Shown: positions 1 to 7,780 of the stretch, in pieces
Layout: the number at the start of each line of letters is the position of its first letter
How positions within the stretch are numbered: position 1 is the stretch's first letter
Source of the DNA: Waddlia chondrophila WSU 86-1044
GTDB taxonomy: Bacteria > Chlamydiota > Chlamydiia > Chlamydiales > Waddliaceae
DNA length: 64,000 nucleotides
Direction of reading: 5' to 3'
Assembly: GCF_000092785.1 (NCBI RefSeq)
Contig: NC_014225.1
Location: 1,687,340-1,751,339 of the forward strand
Made by a program: the position numbers and the translations under genes
The notes under the pieces: model-generated
Databases searched by the model: none
What the model was told of the DNA's origin: nothing
The model's input: only the letters and a program-made list of their open reading frames with translations

Positions 1-497
1 TTTTTAGACAAACTTTTCTGGCAAGTGGAAGGTTGGATGGGCATGAGATTTTTGATAAAGCTGCAGCCCACGCTCAAGATCCATCGACAATCCTTGACCT
101 GGCAAGCTTGATCGAACAAATCAGCGGAGCTGCGCAAGGTGTCTTTCGTCCCGATCTTGGCTCGGAACTTGCACAAGAGGTGCATAACGCTTTGCTTAAC
201 GCGCTTCTGGGAGGCACGACCATAGACGAGATCAGCAACGAAGAGACGAGAAATCCATTATCTGTGTTGAATCAGCTCAATGACCAGATCGATAAGCTGA
301 CCAAAGATGAAGAAATTGCCAACTTGATCAAATTGCTCAAGAAGCTGCAAGAGCTCCTAGCAGCGCTGCTAACAGGAAGCCCTGAAGGCCACCTGCTGGG
401 AACAAGCATTATGGATGCTGCTTCAGGGCCATTTTTTGGGGCGGCAAACGTCAGCCAAGGAGGGCAAGATTATCAAGCGATGCAAATCCCTGTATAG
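1..497 (+). CDS. C-terminal part of an unrecognised T3S-linked protein (5' partial)
   Basis: The reading frame is open from the first base of the window, so the gene starts upstream; about 165 residues are visible. An in-frame TTG at 33 could be read as a start, but no convincing ribosome binding site with normal spacing precedes it, and a partial gene is more likely. The protein is acidic, Leu/Gln/Asn-rich and probably helical. A leucine-rich amphipathic stretch near the middle (NLIKLLKKLQELLAALL) is followed by a Gly/Ala/Gln-rich tail. I recognise no family. Its position, directly upstream of two unrecognised genes and a chaperone-translocator cluster leading into the T3S operon, makes a secreted T3S substrate plausible, by context only. 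Confidence 0.6.
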   Translation, partial: FRQTFLASGRLDGHEIFDKAAAHAQDPSTILDLASLIEQISGAAQGVFRPDLGSELAQEVHNALLNALLGGTTIDEISNEETRNPLSVLNQLNDQIDKLTKDEEIANLIKLLKKLQELLAALLTGSPEGHLLGTSIMDAASGPFFGAANVSQGGQDYQAMQIPV

Positions 498-517
498 GGT
501 AAATTTAAAAAAATTAA

Positions 518-551
518 TTGAAATTTTTGCCGCTTTTGAGTAAAATATAAT
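518..551 (+). promoter_or_regulatory. Candidate promoter upstream of the 659 gene
   Basis: A perfect -10 hexamer TATAAT lies at 546-551. A TTGAAA at 518-523 is 22 bases away, too far for a standard sigma66 (sigma70-type) promoter; TTTTTG at 524-529 has an acceptable 16-base gap but is a poor -35 match. Transcription would start near 558, at the hairpin and mini-ORF described next. The -10 is the only strong element. Confidence 0.4.
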
Positions 552-553
552 TA

Positions 554-595
554 GAGGAGGAGACAATGCATAGCTTCTCCTCCTCCCAAATTTAA
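554..595 (+). promoter_or_regulatory. Leader hairpin with a nine-codon serine-rich mini-ORF
   Basis: A perfect 10-bp stem pairs 554-563 with 576-585 around a 12-base loop. The left arm is a strong Shine-Dalgarno sequence (AGGAGG, 555-560) five bases before an ATG at 566. From there a nine-codon frame reads MHSFSSSQI and stops at 593-595. Its serine codons form the right arm, so the frame's own codons mask its ribosome site. No U-run follows, so this is not a normal terminator. A translated leader or attenuator is inference; chance complementarity of a purine-rich SD with Ser codons is the alternative. Confidence 0.45.
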
Positions 596-658
596 GTAAG
601 GAATCCAGGGAGTGTCATTTGTTTAGCTAATTAATGGCATGGCCTAAAGGAGAAAATT

Positions 659-1906
659 ATGACATTTCTTCTTCCAGTAAAGATCGACGGAGCTGAATAC
701 CAAGCGCATGCCGAGTACACAAGCAATGCCGTCGGCGAATATTATAAGGAAAGGCTTAAACCTTTTGCTGACGTCTTCAACTTGGGACTTAATGATACAA
801 GCCCTGATACTGATGCGATTCGAGCCCTGATTGAAAACGGAACTTACCATACAGAGATGGAGACAGCTTTACAAGAACTCCTCGATCTCGCACAGAATGG
901 AATCACAGATCCGAATGATCCGGTTGACCCCAACCGCAAGCATTATTTAAGTGTTGAAATGTCAGCTTCTCTTAACCAATTGATCAAAACGTTGAAAGCT
1001 GCCGGAGCTGATATTGATGTTAGCACCGGCACCGTAAACATTACTGCAAACAATGTCGTCGAGTGGAAAAGTTTATCTGTCAACTCAGACGCCATTCGTC
1101 AAGTGATCGCTTTTACACTCGATACAGCAGGAGATCAAAACAGAACCTTGCAGGCACTTGTTGAGCTGATCTATGTGAAAACAGGAAATGAGATTTTGAC
1201 CCAAAACCTCAACGATTTAGAAACTGCACTCTCCACGACAAAAGACTCTCTAAAAACATTGACGCAGTTGCAAGACCTGCACAATAAAATTGAAACAACA
1301 AAACAAGAACAATCATTTGTTTCTTTTGCTTCTCAAAACTACAGCGACGGAAACAATAGCAGACCAACTGCTTTTGTAGAAGGCAGCGGCTTTGATGGAA
1401 TTGCAGGACAGGCGTCCAAATTTTTTCAGGAGCTGCAGCCAACAGTGGATGTGAACAATTTGACTAATGCCGATACCGCTCTTTTCCTTGAGCTTAGAAA
1501 CGACCTCGTCCAGCAAATTTCCATCCTGACCCAAACCACTCCGGGAGCGGGCACTTCAGGAGAGGCAGGATCTCTTCTAGACAAATTGAAAACAGTAAAA
1601 AGCCATATCGACATGGCAATCGAAAAAGCCGGAGGCGTTGGAGATACAGACCAAATCAAACGAGCGTTGAGATATTGGATCCTCGACAGTCAAACAGACA
1701 ATGCAGAAATCGATGGGATTGAGCCCGGTCAAATACAAAGAGAAATCACCGCAGCCCTTTCTGCTGGACAATCCTTAAACGATAGCCAAAAAGAAGAGGT
1801 TAGGAGGTATTTATTTGTCTTTGAAGAGTACTATAAATCCGCTGCAGCCATTTTAAACAAGATCACCCAACTTCTTGAACGCATGGCTCAAGGAATTGCT
1901 CGATAG
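659..1906 (+). CDS. Unrecognised 415-aa helical protein, probable T3S substrate
   Basis: The ATG at 659 is preceded by a strong AAAGGAGA site. I recognise no domain. The protein has no signal peptide and no membrane segment, is acidic, and looks mostly helical. Its C terminus is an amphipathic helix rich in hydrophobic residues (AAAILNKITQLLERMAQGIAR), a layout that recalls tip, needle and translocator-type T3S proteins whose C-terminal helix drives assembly. The following 397-aa protein has a comparable C-terminal helix ending in Arg, though I see no clear full-length similarity. The gene has its own candidate promoter and a terminator at 1909-1935, so it is probably transcribed alone. A secreted effector or tip-like role is inferred from position. 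Confidence 0.75.
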   Translation: MTFLLPVKIDGAEYQAHAEYTSNAVGEYYKERLKPFADVFNLGLNDTSPDTDAIRALIENGTYHTEMETALQELLDLAQNGITDPNDPVDPNRKHYLSVEMSASLNQLIKTLKAAGADIDVSTGTVNITANNVVEWKSLSVNSDAIRQVIAFTLDTAGDQNRTLQALVELIYVKTGNEILTQNLNDLETALSTTKDSLKTLTQLQDLHNKIETTKQEQSFVSFASQNYSDGNNSRPTAFVEGSGFDGIAGQASKFFQELQPTVDVNNLTNADTALFLELRNDLVQQISILTQTTPGAGTSGEAGSLLDKLKTVKSHIDMAIEKAGGVGDTDQIKRALRYWILDSQTDNAEIDGIEPGQIQREITAALSAGQSLNDSQKEEVRRYLFVFEEYYKSAAAILNKITQLLERMAQGIAR

Positions 1907-1908
1907 CA

Positions 1909-1935
1909 AGATTATGCTTAATGCATAATCTTTTT
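1909..1935 (+). terminator. Intrinsic terminator after the 659 gene
   Basis: A perfect 9-bp stem (AGATTATGC at 1909-1917, GCATAATCT at 1923-1931) with a 5-base loop runs into TTTTT at 1931-1935. It begins three bases after the stop codon. The stem is AT-rich, so termination may be partial. Confidence 0.7.
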
Positions 1936-1953
1936 ATACTATATTAAATAAAA

Positions 1954-1970
1954 TTTTATTATAATTAATA
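1954..1970 (+). promoter_or_regulatory. AT-rich promoter region upstream of the 2016 gene
   Basis: TATAAT lies at 1960-1965, inside a run of almost pure A/T after the 1909-1935 terminator. The matching -35 position (about 1937-1942) is a poor hexamer. A promoter is expected because the preceding gene is terminated. Confidence 0.35.
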
Positions 1971-2015
1971 TAGGGAGAAAAAACAATTATTACTAGTTAA
2001 AATACCGGAGGAGGT

Positions 2016-3209
2016 ATGTCACACCAAGACAATGTTTTCAATGGTAAAAATTTCGTTGAAAACTATGAAATATGGGCAGAGGGAAACAATCCTGTTGTCA
2101 CATCTATCGACACAGACTCCGATTTAATCCACGCTTATGACGCGCTGAACACAGCAACTGGAAATATCGACGCCTTCATTACATCCTTTAACAAAGACAA
2201 TAAGCCATTCTCATCATGGAGCGCATTTTTAGAAGAGGCATCCGGAGGAGATCAATCAAAAAAAGATGCGATCTTAGCCGGATTTGTCGACTCCTATCGA
2301 GCCATCCTGAATATGGGATCCGGGGGTCCGGACGATCCGCCTGCCGGAGAGTGGTCGGATATTGTCTCTGTGCTGGGAAATTTAAATCCGCCGCAAAGTA
2401 TCAATGTCAAAAACCAATTCATCAACTCGTTTGAAGCGTTTCTTTTTGACTACCCTTATACAGTAAGCAGCCAAACAACAGACCCGGGAACCGGAGATGT
2501 GACAGTTGAATACGCGCCCATCGCAGATGCAAACGAGTTTTTTGCTCAGTGGCAACGCTACATGGGAATCACAGCCAGAATTGGATCCACCGGAGGCGAT
2601 GTACTCGATTATCGACAAGTTTATGATGCTTTTGGATTTGATGCTGCTGATTTTGATGCCAGAATGGCACAGTTTATTCTCGATAGACAGAATGTTTCCG
2701 AAGGAGGAAGCCCTTACTTTATTCCCAGCCATAATTTTGATGAGTGGTTTGAGAAACTGAGACAAGACTACATTCATCAAAATTTTGTGTCCTCAGTAGA
2801 CACTGGAACAAATACTGAACTTCTCGTGATCGACCGCATTTTACGCCTTTTGATTTCGATCATCGACATCTTGCAACGAGTCTCTGCTGTCCAGGCGAAC
2901 CGGTTGGGATTTTTAACCGATTGGCAATCCGCATATACAGATCAGCTGACAGACGTTCCTCAATTTGCTCAAGGGGACTGGCCTTTAGGAGGCGGCGACA
3001 CCGATCAAAAGAATTACCGGTCGGAGACAAACGCGAGAATGCAAGCGATCACAGAAAAAATCCGTTCCTGGAGAAGCGCTGTTCAAGACCAGGCAAAGGC
3101 GATGCAAAGTACAATCAACCAGTCTCAGGATGCTGCAAACCAGCAAACGCAAATGGCAACGTCAATTATCCAGCAGCTCAGCACGATACTATCGCAGATA
3201 TTCCGTTAA
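2016..3209 (+). CDS. Unrecognised 397-aa protein with C-terminal coiled coil, probable T3S substrate
   Basis: A strong GGAGGAGG site directly precedes the ATG at 2016. I recognise no family. There is no signal peptide. The first 260 residues are acidic and rich in Asp, Asn and aromatic residues, with a Pro/Gly-rich loop near residues 95-105. A hydrophobic amphipathic helix lies near 270-290 (LLVIDRILRLLISIIDILQ). The last 60 residues form a Gln/Ser/Thr-rich heptad-like coiled coil ending ILSQIFR. A long domain followed by a C-terminal coiled coil resembles T3S needle-tip or translocator proteins in outline only. It lies 88 bases upstream of a class II T3S chaperone gene and may be that chaperone's client. 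Confidence 0.75.
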   Translation: MSHQDNVFNGKNFVENYEIWAEGNNPVVTSIDTDSDLIHAYDALNTATGNIDAFITSFNKDNKPFSSWSAFLEEASGGDQSKKDAILAGFVDSYRAILNMGSGGPDDPPAGEWSDIVSVLGNLNPPQSINVKNQFINSFEAFLFDYPYTVSSQTTDPGTGDVTVEYAPIADANEFFAQWQRYMGITARIGSTGGDVLDYRQVYDAFGFDAADFDARMAQFILDRQNVSEGGSPYFIPSHNFDEWFEKLRQDYIHQNFVSSVDTGTNTELLVIDRILRLLISIIDILQRVSAVQANRLGFLTDWQSAYTDQLTDVPQFAQGDWPLGGGDTDQKNYRSETNARMQAITEKIRSWRSAVQDQAKAMQSTINQSQDAANQQTQMATSIIQQLSTILSQIFR

Positions 3210-3297
3210 ACGTTCGATGCCTTCACGCAGCTTAAAAAGGCATCCGGGGTGGAATGAACAGAGGTATATACAAGATCAAACGTGGAGGAGATTCACC

Positions 3298-3906
3298 ATG
3301 AAGGGGGAACAAAAAGAGCAGGCCAAAAAGGCGATTGAAAGCTTAGGCACCGGTGTCGGCAAATCATCAGGCAAAGGGATCAGCAAGCTCTCAAAAGATG
3401 CTTTGATGCAGCAAATGCTGCCTAAAAACGCCTTGGGCTTAAGCGATGCGATGGTTGAAGGCCTATACAGTCAGGCCTACAGGCTGTACAATACGGGTAA
3501 GTACAAAGACGCAAGTCAACTCTTTCGTCTGTTAATCATGATCGATTCTTCGGAAGCGAAATTTTCCATGGGATTGGCAGCGTGCTTTCATATGATGAAA
3601 GAGTACTCAAATGCGATCAGCACTTATTCGTTGTGCGGCATCATCGATCCGGGAAGCCCGATTCCCCATTATCATGCTTCGGATTGTTATATACAAATGA
3701 AAGACTTTCTTTCCGCAATCATCTCGCTTGAAATGGCGATCAAACGCGCCGGAGAGAAACCGGAATATCAATCACTGAAAGACAGAGCGTTGATGACCAT
3801 AGAAAGTCTAAAAAAAGAAGCGGAGAAGCTCAGTGGAGAACTGCCTGAGAGCGTAAAAAACAGCCCTCTGGCGAAGTTTGCCAAGGAGCCAAAGAAAAAA
3901 AATTAA
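3298..3906 (+). CDS. SycD/LcrH-type class II T3S chaperone (first copy)
   Basis: The reading frame extends upstream, but the ATG at 3298 has a good site (GGAGGAG about 8 bases before) and begins MKGEQKEQAKK, giving 202 residues. Residues about 50-165 form a TPR array of the SycD/LcrH/Scc type, including LYSQAYRLYNTGKYKDA and SMGLAACFHMMKEYSNAI. These chaperones hold hydrophobic translocators soluble in the cytosol before export. The tail is Lys/Glu-rich. It lies 74 bases upstream of the CopB-like gene, the usual chaperone-translocator order. It is a clear paralogue of the 7060 gene, sharing a Pro-x-x-Ala-x-Gly entry motif and NxGKYxDA in the first TPR. Confidence 0.88.
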   Translation: MKGEQKEQAKKAIESLGTGVGKSSGKGISKLSKDALMQQMLPKNALGLSDAMVEGLYSQAYRLYNTGKYKDASQLFRLLIMIDSSEAKFSMGLAACFHMMKEYSNAISTYSLCGIIDPGSPIPHYHASDCYIQMKDFLSAIISLEMAIKRAGEKPEYQSLKDRALMTIESLKKEAEKLSGELPESVKNSPLAKFAKEPKKKN

Positions 3907-3980
3907 TTAACAAATAGATCCCTAATCACCAGATAGATCTGGTTTGATAGGCAATAGTGAAAAAGCAAGGAGAGTCTATA

Positions 3981-6900
3981 ATGGGAGGAGTAACAGGAAG
4001 TAACGACCCTACAGTCGCCAACTGGGGAAATATTGGATTTCAGGGTGCACATATCAGCGGCGGCGCTGATGCCAGGCGATTTGAAGGATTTCAAGACGGA
4101 ACAAGCAGCTTAAACGGCGTTTGGGGCAACACCCCTTACCTTCAAGATATCGGATCGCCCAAGCTTCAGCAGGTGATCCTTGGACTAAGCGATCAACCAA
4201 ATGGCACTCATGGAGAAACTCAGTATACACCCACTCATGCATACTACGATTCATTCAGTGAAAATCTTGAACAGCTCATTGACAAATACGGATTAAGCGA
4301 AGAGCAAATCAACCAACTTGTGATGGCTCATTTAACAGATACGCCTGCAGATGATAACTTCATCAACAGCGTTTTGAATGAATTAGATTCAGCAGTTGCC
4401 GGTGATTTAGCCCAATTGTTCGAACTGCCATCGACAGCTGATCAAGCAAGCAACTTACGAGAGAGGGCCGGAAACCATTCGAGCGCCTTAAAAGGCCAAA
4501 TCAGCGATCTGCAAGCGTATGCAGATTCCCTTCCGGAAGGAAGCGAAAAACAGGCGATTCAGGAAAAAATCAATGAGCTGACTCAAAATTTAGACAGCTT
4601 TAATGAGCACTTGGCTTCGTTGCCGGAAAACCCTTCAAGAGAGCAGTTGGCAAAACTCGCAACCGAGTTGGGAATGTCAGGGGAAAACTTAAGATCAATT
4701 GCGGGGGAACTTAGCGAACTGGCAGGAGACAGCCCTGAACTGAAATCACTGCTGGCAAATTTCCAGCATTCTGTCAACAGTTCAACAACCACTTTGGACG
4801 GTCTACTACAAGAGCTCTACGTCAGCTGGGAAATTTCAACCGGTGACTTTAGTTCGCTGACAAACTCGTTCAAAGAAACATTCGCCAACAAATTAACCCA
4901 AGAATTCGACAAAGCATTTGAAGCGGAATTAACAAAGTTTACAGACGATCCCGAACTGCAAGCGCAATTGCGCTTTGTACACTACAATCCAGACGCGGAA
5001 ATTCCAGAAAATATCAAATCGATGACTCAGACAGTTGAACAAAATGCCATCAATCAAATGAATGCCGAAGGGTGGAATATCCCGCAAAGCTATACTCCGC
5101 CGTCGAATGGTCTAAGCTATAATATGCGCATGCAAAACTCTGCTGATGAGATGTTTGAAGGGATGCTGCAAAATTGGGATCCCCCTCTGACGCCGGACCA
5201 GCAGAAAGCTTTGCGCAACATGTATTACGGAGTGGAAAAACCAGCCGGAGACCTCGCCGCAGTTCTGCAGCAGATAGAATCCGGAGTTGCAGCCGAGTTG
5301 GCGGCAGCCTTTGGATTGCCAGACGGTTTTCCCGTGCCAAAGGGAAGTTTTTCCCATCAGGGAAATATCAACGGCCAGTTTCAAATGAAGTTTTTAGAGC
5401 TTCTCAATGCACTGCCCGCAGATCAAAAAGCAGCGGTTCTGCAAGCGATTAATGATCCAATGAATCCAGCGATATCTGCTGAGACAAAAGCGCTGCTCAA
5501 TAAGCTGTTCAATCAAGCTGCCGGCTCGATCCGAGCTCAATTTGGCCTTCCGGAAGGATGGACACCTTCTGCGAGTGTCTTGCGAGAAATCGGCACCATG
5601 TCGCCGGAAAATCAATCCATTGCCACTCAAATCTCCGAAATGGAAACAGAGGTTGCTCTTGCGATCTCCTATGTCGAGCAATGGCCCAACAGTCCAACCA
5701 AGGCAGTGTTGCTTAATGTTCTTAAAATTGTCTCTGAAGCGATCGCTACTTTAAAAGCGCAGCTTGCCATCATCATGCAAAAGGATGCGGAACTGGCGAC
5801 AAAACTTGGCCAGGCACAGCTGGATACCGCATTGCTTAAAGTTCATGAAAACCTGAAAAAACTGGAAGAGATCAAAAACAAACAAGCAAAAATGAAGGCT
5901 TTGGGACCTCTATTTAAAATATTTAAAGTGATCTCATTCATTTTTACGGCGGTTTTATGTTTAGCAGCAGGTCCTGTGGGTTGGGCAATTTTAGGGGTGC
6001 TGATCGCCGACATGGCAATAAACGGGCTGGACAGTGACAAGAGCTTAATTGGAAAAGCATTTGAAGCAGTCTCAGAGGCAATCACCGGTTTATTAGAATC
6101 ATGGGGATTTCCTCCAGAACTTGCGCAAATGTGCGCCCTTGTCGTGAACCTGATGATTTGCGTGGCAATTTCAATGGCAGGCAGCCCCATGCTTGGAATG
6201 CAAATCTTTTTCGAGCACTCGGGAATCATTCAATCGTTTTTCACAGACGTTTGCGGATGCGATCCCATGGTTGGAGAAATCATCGCCATGGTCACTCAGA
6301 TGGTCGTTGAAATCGTTGTCATGATCCTTCTGACAATCGTTACCGGCGGTGCGGGAGCTACCCTTCTCGTCGCAAGCGTTGTCGGCAGGGTTGCTATGAT
6401 GGTTGGAAAAGTGGTGCAGAAGATCGTAACGATCATCATGAGAGTTGCCCAGTTAGTGATGAAAATCGCTCAAGCAGCGCAAAAATTTGCAAGACTTTCT
6501 CAAACGCTAATGAAAATTTCTATGGAACTCATGAACTTCGCATTAAAAGTGAATAAGATCGCTACAAAGATTATCCAGTGGGCGCAAAAAACGCTGCGGC
6601 TGACAAAACAGGTCACGCAAAGCATGGGTAAGGTCAAATGGACAAAATCATTGAAAAATGCATTTAGTAAAACCAGTAAAACAGGCGTACAACAGTTTGA
6701 TGACGCCGTTAATGCGCTGAGAAAACAACTCGACGTTGCCAAGTGGTTATTTAGAGGCATAGGCGTCACTTTCGGTGTTTTACAGACGACAGTCGTTGTT
6801 GCCCAATTCCGCAACTCGCTGCTTGCAGCAGAAATTGCCCGAATTCGGGGCGACATGGAAGCGATGATGACAGAACTCGAAGCCTTTATTCAAGTACTGA

Positions 6901-7040
6901 AGAAAATGGTCGCAAAAATCCTGGAAGCTCTCTCAGGCATTGGAGAATGGATCGGACAAATCGGCCAACAGCAAGGCTCGATGTGGAAAGAAGCATCAGA
7001 GACAATGGATGCAGTTGCCGCTTCGAATCAAGCCAGCTAG
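3981..7040 (+). CDS. CopB-like (YopB-type) major T3S translocator, 1019 aa
   Basis: The ATG at 3981 is preceded by AAGGAGAG (3968-3975); an upstream GTG at 3957 lacks a site. Residues 150-300 and 580-640 are helical with coiled-coil character. Hydrophobic regions lie at about 644-680, 719-744 and 766-823, followed by an amphipathic helical tail ending near 1019. Long helices plus a central hydrophobic core fit YopB/CopB translocators, which insert in the host membrane to form the pore. The gene is flanked by two SycD-type chaperone genes. It is roughly twice the length of Chlamydia CopB (about 490 residues), with an extended N-terminal half. The translocator call rests on architecture and context; a large membrane-inserting effector is the alternative. 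Confidence 0.75.
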   Translation: MGGVTGSNDPTVANWGNIGFQGAHISGGADARRFEGFQDGTSSLNGVWGNTPYLQDIGSPKLQQVILGLSDQPNGTHGETQYTPTHAYYDSFSENLEQLIDKYGLSEEQINQLVMAHLTDTPADDNFINSVLNELDSAVAGDLAQLFELPSTADQASNLRERAGNHSSALKGQISDLQAYADSLPEGSEKQAIQEKINELTQNLDSFNEHLASLPENPSREQLAKLATELGMSGENLRSIAGELSELAGDSPELKSLLANFQHSVNSSTTTLDGLLQELYVSWEISTGDFSSLTNSFKETFANKLTQEFDKAFEAELTKFTDDPELQAQLRFVHYNPDAEIPENIKSMTQTVEQNAINQMNAEGWNIPQSYTPPSNGLSYNMRMQNSADEMFEGMLQNWDPPLTPDQQKALRNMYYGVEKPAGDLAAVLQQIESGVAAELAAAFGLPDGFPVPKGSFSHQGNINGQFQMKFLELLNALPADQKAAVLQAINDPMNPAISAETKALLNKLFNQAAGSIRAQFGLPEGWTPSASVLREIGTMSPENQSIATQISEMETEVALAISYVEQWPNSPTKAVLLNVLKIVSEAIATLKAQLAIIMQKDAELATKLGQAQLDTALLKVHENLKKLEEIKNKQAKMKALGPLFKIFKVISFIFTAVLCLAAGPVGWAILGVLIADMAINGLDSDKSLIGKAFEAVSEAITGLLESWGFPPELAQMCALVVNLMICVAISMAGSPMLGMQIFFEHSGIIQSFFTDVCGCDPMVGEIIAMVTQMVVEIVVMILLTIVTGGAGATLLVASVVGRVAMMVGKVVQKIVTIIMRVAQLVMKIAQAAQKFARLSQTLMKISMELMNFALKVNKIATKIIQWAQKTLRLTKQVTQSMGKVKWTKSLKNAFSKTSKTGVQQFDDAVNALRKQLDVAKWLFRGIGVTFGVLQTTVVVAQFRNSLLAAEIARIRGDMEAMMTELEAFIQVLKKMVAKILEALSGIGEWIGQIGQQQGSMWKEASETMDAVAASNQAS

Positions 7041-7059
7041 AAAAAAGAGGGAGGGAGAA

Positions 7060-7722
7060 ATGGCAAAAACCAAGAAAAAGGATCAAGGCAAGTTAACAGA
7101 AGAGATGGTCGAAAACTTCATTGATGAAAAACTCGAACAGTTCAAAGGAAAACTGAATCAAGAAGAATTGGAGATGCAGAGACAGGCGCTAAAAGAGGTG
7201 TTTATCAAAGGAAGACCTCCTCGTCATGCGATGGGGATCTCTCCTGACTTTATGAACGTCCTCTATGCATTTGCCTATAACGCCTACAACGCAGGAAAAT
7301 ACGAAGACGCACACAATACATTCAAGATGCTCAACTTTCTTGAACCTTTGACTCCTAAATATTTGCATGGTTTAGCCGCCTCTCTCCACAAGATGAAGAA
7401 ATACAATGAAGCTGTCGAAATGTACTTTACGCTTGCTATGGTCGAAGAAGAATCTCCCGTCCCCTACTTCCATATCGCAGATTGTTATGAGAAACTGGGA
7501 AATCCCGGAGGCATTCTTATCGGGCTAGGTGGAGCGATTTCCCGCTGTGGAGAAGAGAACAAATACGCCAAGATTAAGCAAAGATGCTATGCCATGATGA
7601 GCAAAACGAAAAAAGAAATGGGGATCGCAGACGAAACACCGGTCTTGGAATCAGAAGAAGAGCAGGACAGCGGAATTTTCGAAAGGCTAAAAGAGGAAGC
7701 GGGAAGTGGATTAGACACTTAA
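7060..7722 (+). CDS. SycD/LcrH-type class II T3S chaperone (second copy)
   Basis: The frame is open from 6940 inside the translocator gene, but the ATG at 7060 follows GAGGGAGGGAGA and gives MAKTKKKDQGK and 220 residues. TPR repeats span about residues 60-175, for example LYAFAYNAYNAGKYEDAHNTF and LHGLAASLHKMKKYNEAVEM, as in SycD, LcrH and IpgC. Basic residues dominate the N terminus and acidic residues the C-terminal tail. It starts 19 bases after the translocator stop and is almost certainly cotranscribed with it. Two chaperones around one translocator suggest separate clients, for example CopB-like here and the 7781 or 9829 product. Confidence 0.88.
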   Translation: MAKTKKKDQGKLTEEMVENFIDEKLEQFKGKLNQEELEMQRQALKEVFIKGRPPRHAMGISPDFMNVLYAFAYNAYNAGKYEDAHNTFKMLNFLEPLTPKYLHGLAASLHKMKKYNEAVEMYFTLAMVEEESPVPYFHIADCYEKLGNPGGILIGLGGAISRCGEENKYAKIKQRCYAMMSKTKKEMGIADETPVLESEEEQDSGIFERLKEEAGSGLDT

Positions 7723-7724
7723 AT

Positions 7725-7758
7725 ATCGTGATTCAAAAATTGGTGTTTGAATCACGAT
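7725..7758 (+). promoter_or_regulatory. Perfect 13-bp intergenic hairpin without U-tract
   Basis: ATCGTGATTCAAA at 7725-7737 is exactly complementary to TTTGAATCACGAT at 7746-7758, with an 8-base loop. It starts 3 bases after the chaperone stop and ends 9 bases before the AAGGAGGA site of the next gene. No T-run follows, so a processing or stability element, or a protein-binding palindrome, is more likely than a terminator. Confidence 0.65.
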
Positions 7759-7780
7759 CGCTATAGAAGGAGGAATTACC

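Noticed and set aside
554-587. 554-585 hairpin as a terminator of the first gene
   Set aside because: No U-run follows (the sequence continues CCAAATTTAAG), it lies 57 bases beyond the stop codon, and it overlaps a strong SD-ATG.
2382-2780. 132-aa reverse-strand frame in the 397-aa gene
   Set aside because: It is antisense to a gene with a strong ribosome site and shows no domain or site of its own.
3210-3297. Extra gene upstream of the first SycD chaperone in its open frame
   Set aside because: The in-frame upstream region overlaps the end of the 397-aa gene and is basic and low in structure; the ATG at 3298 is the only start with a good site.
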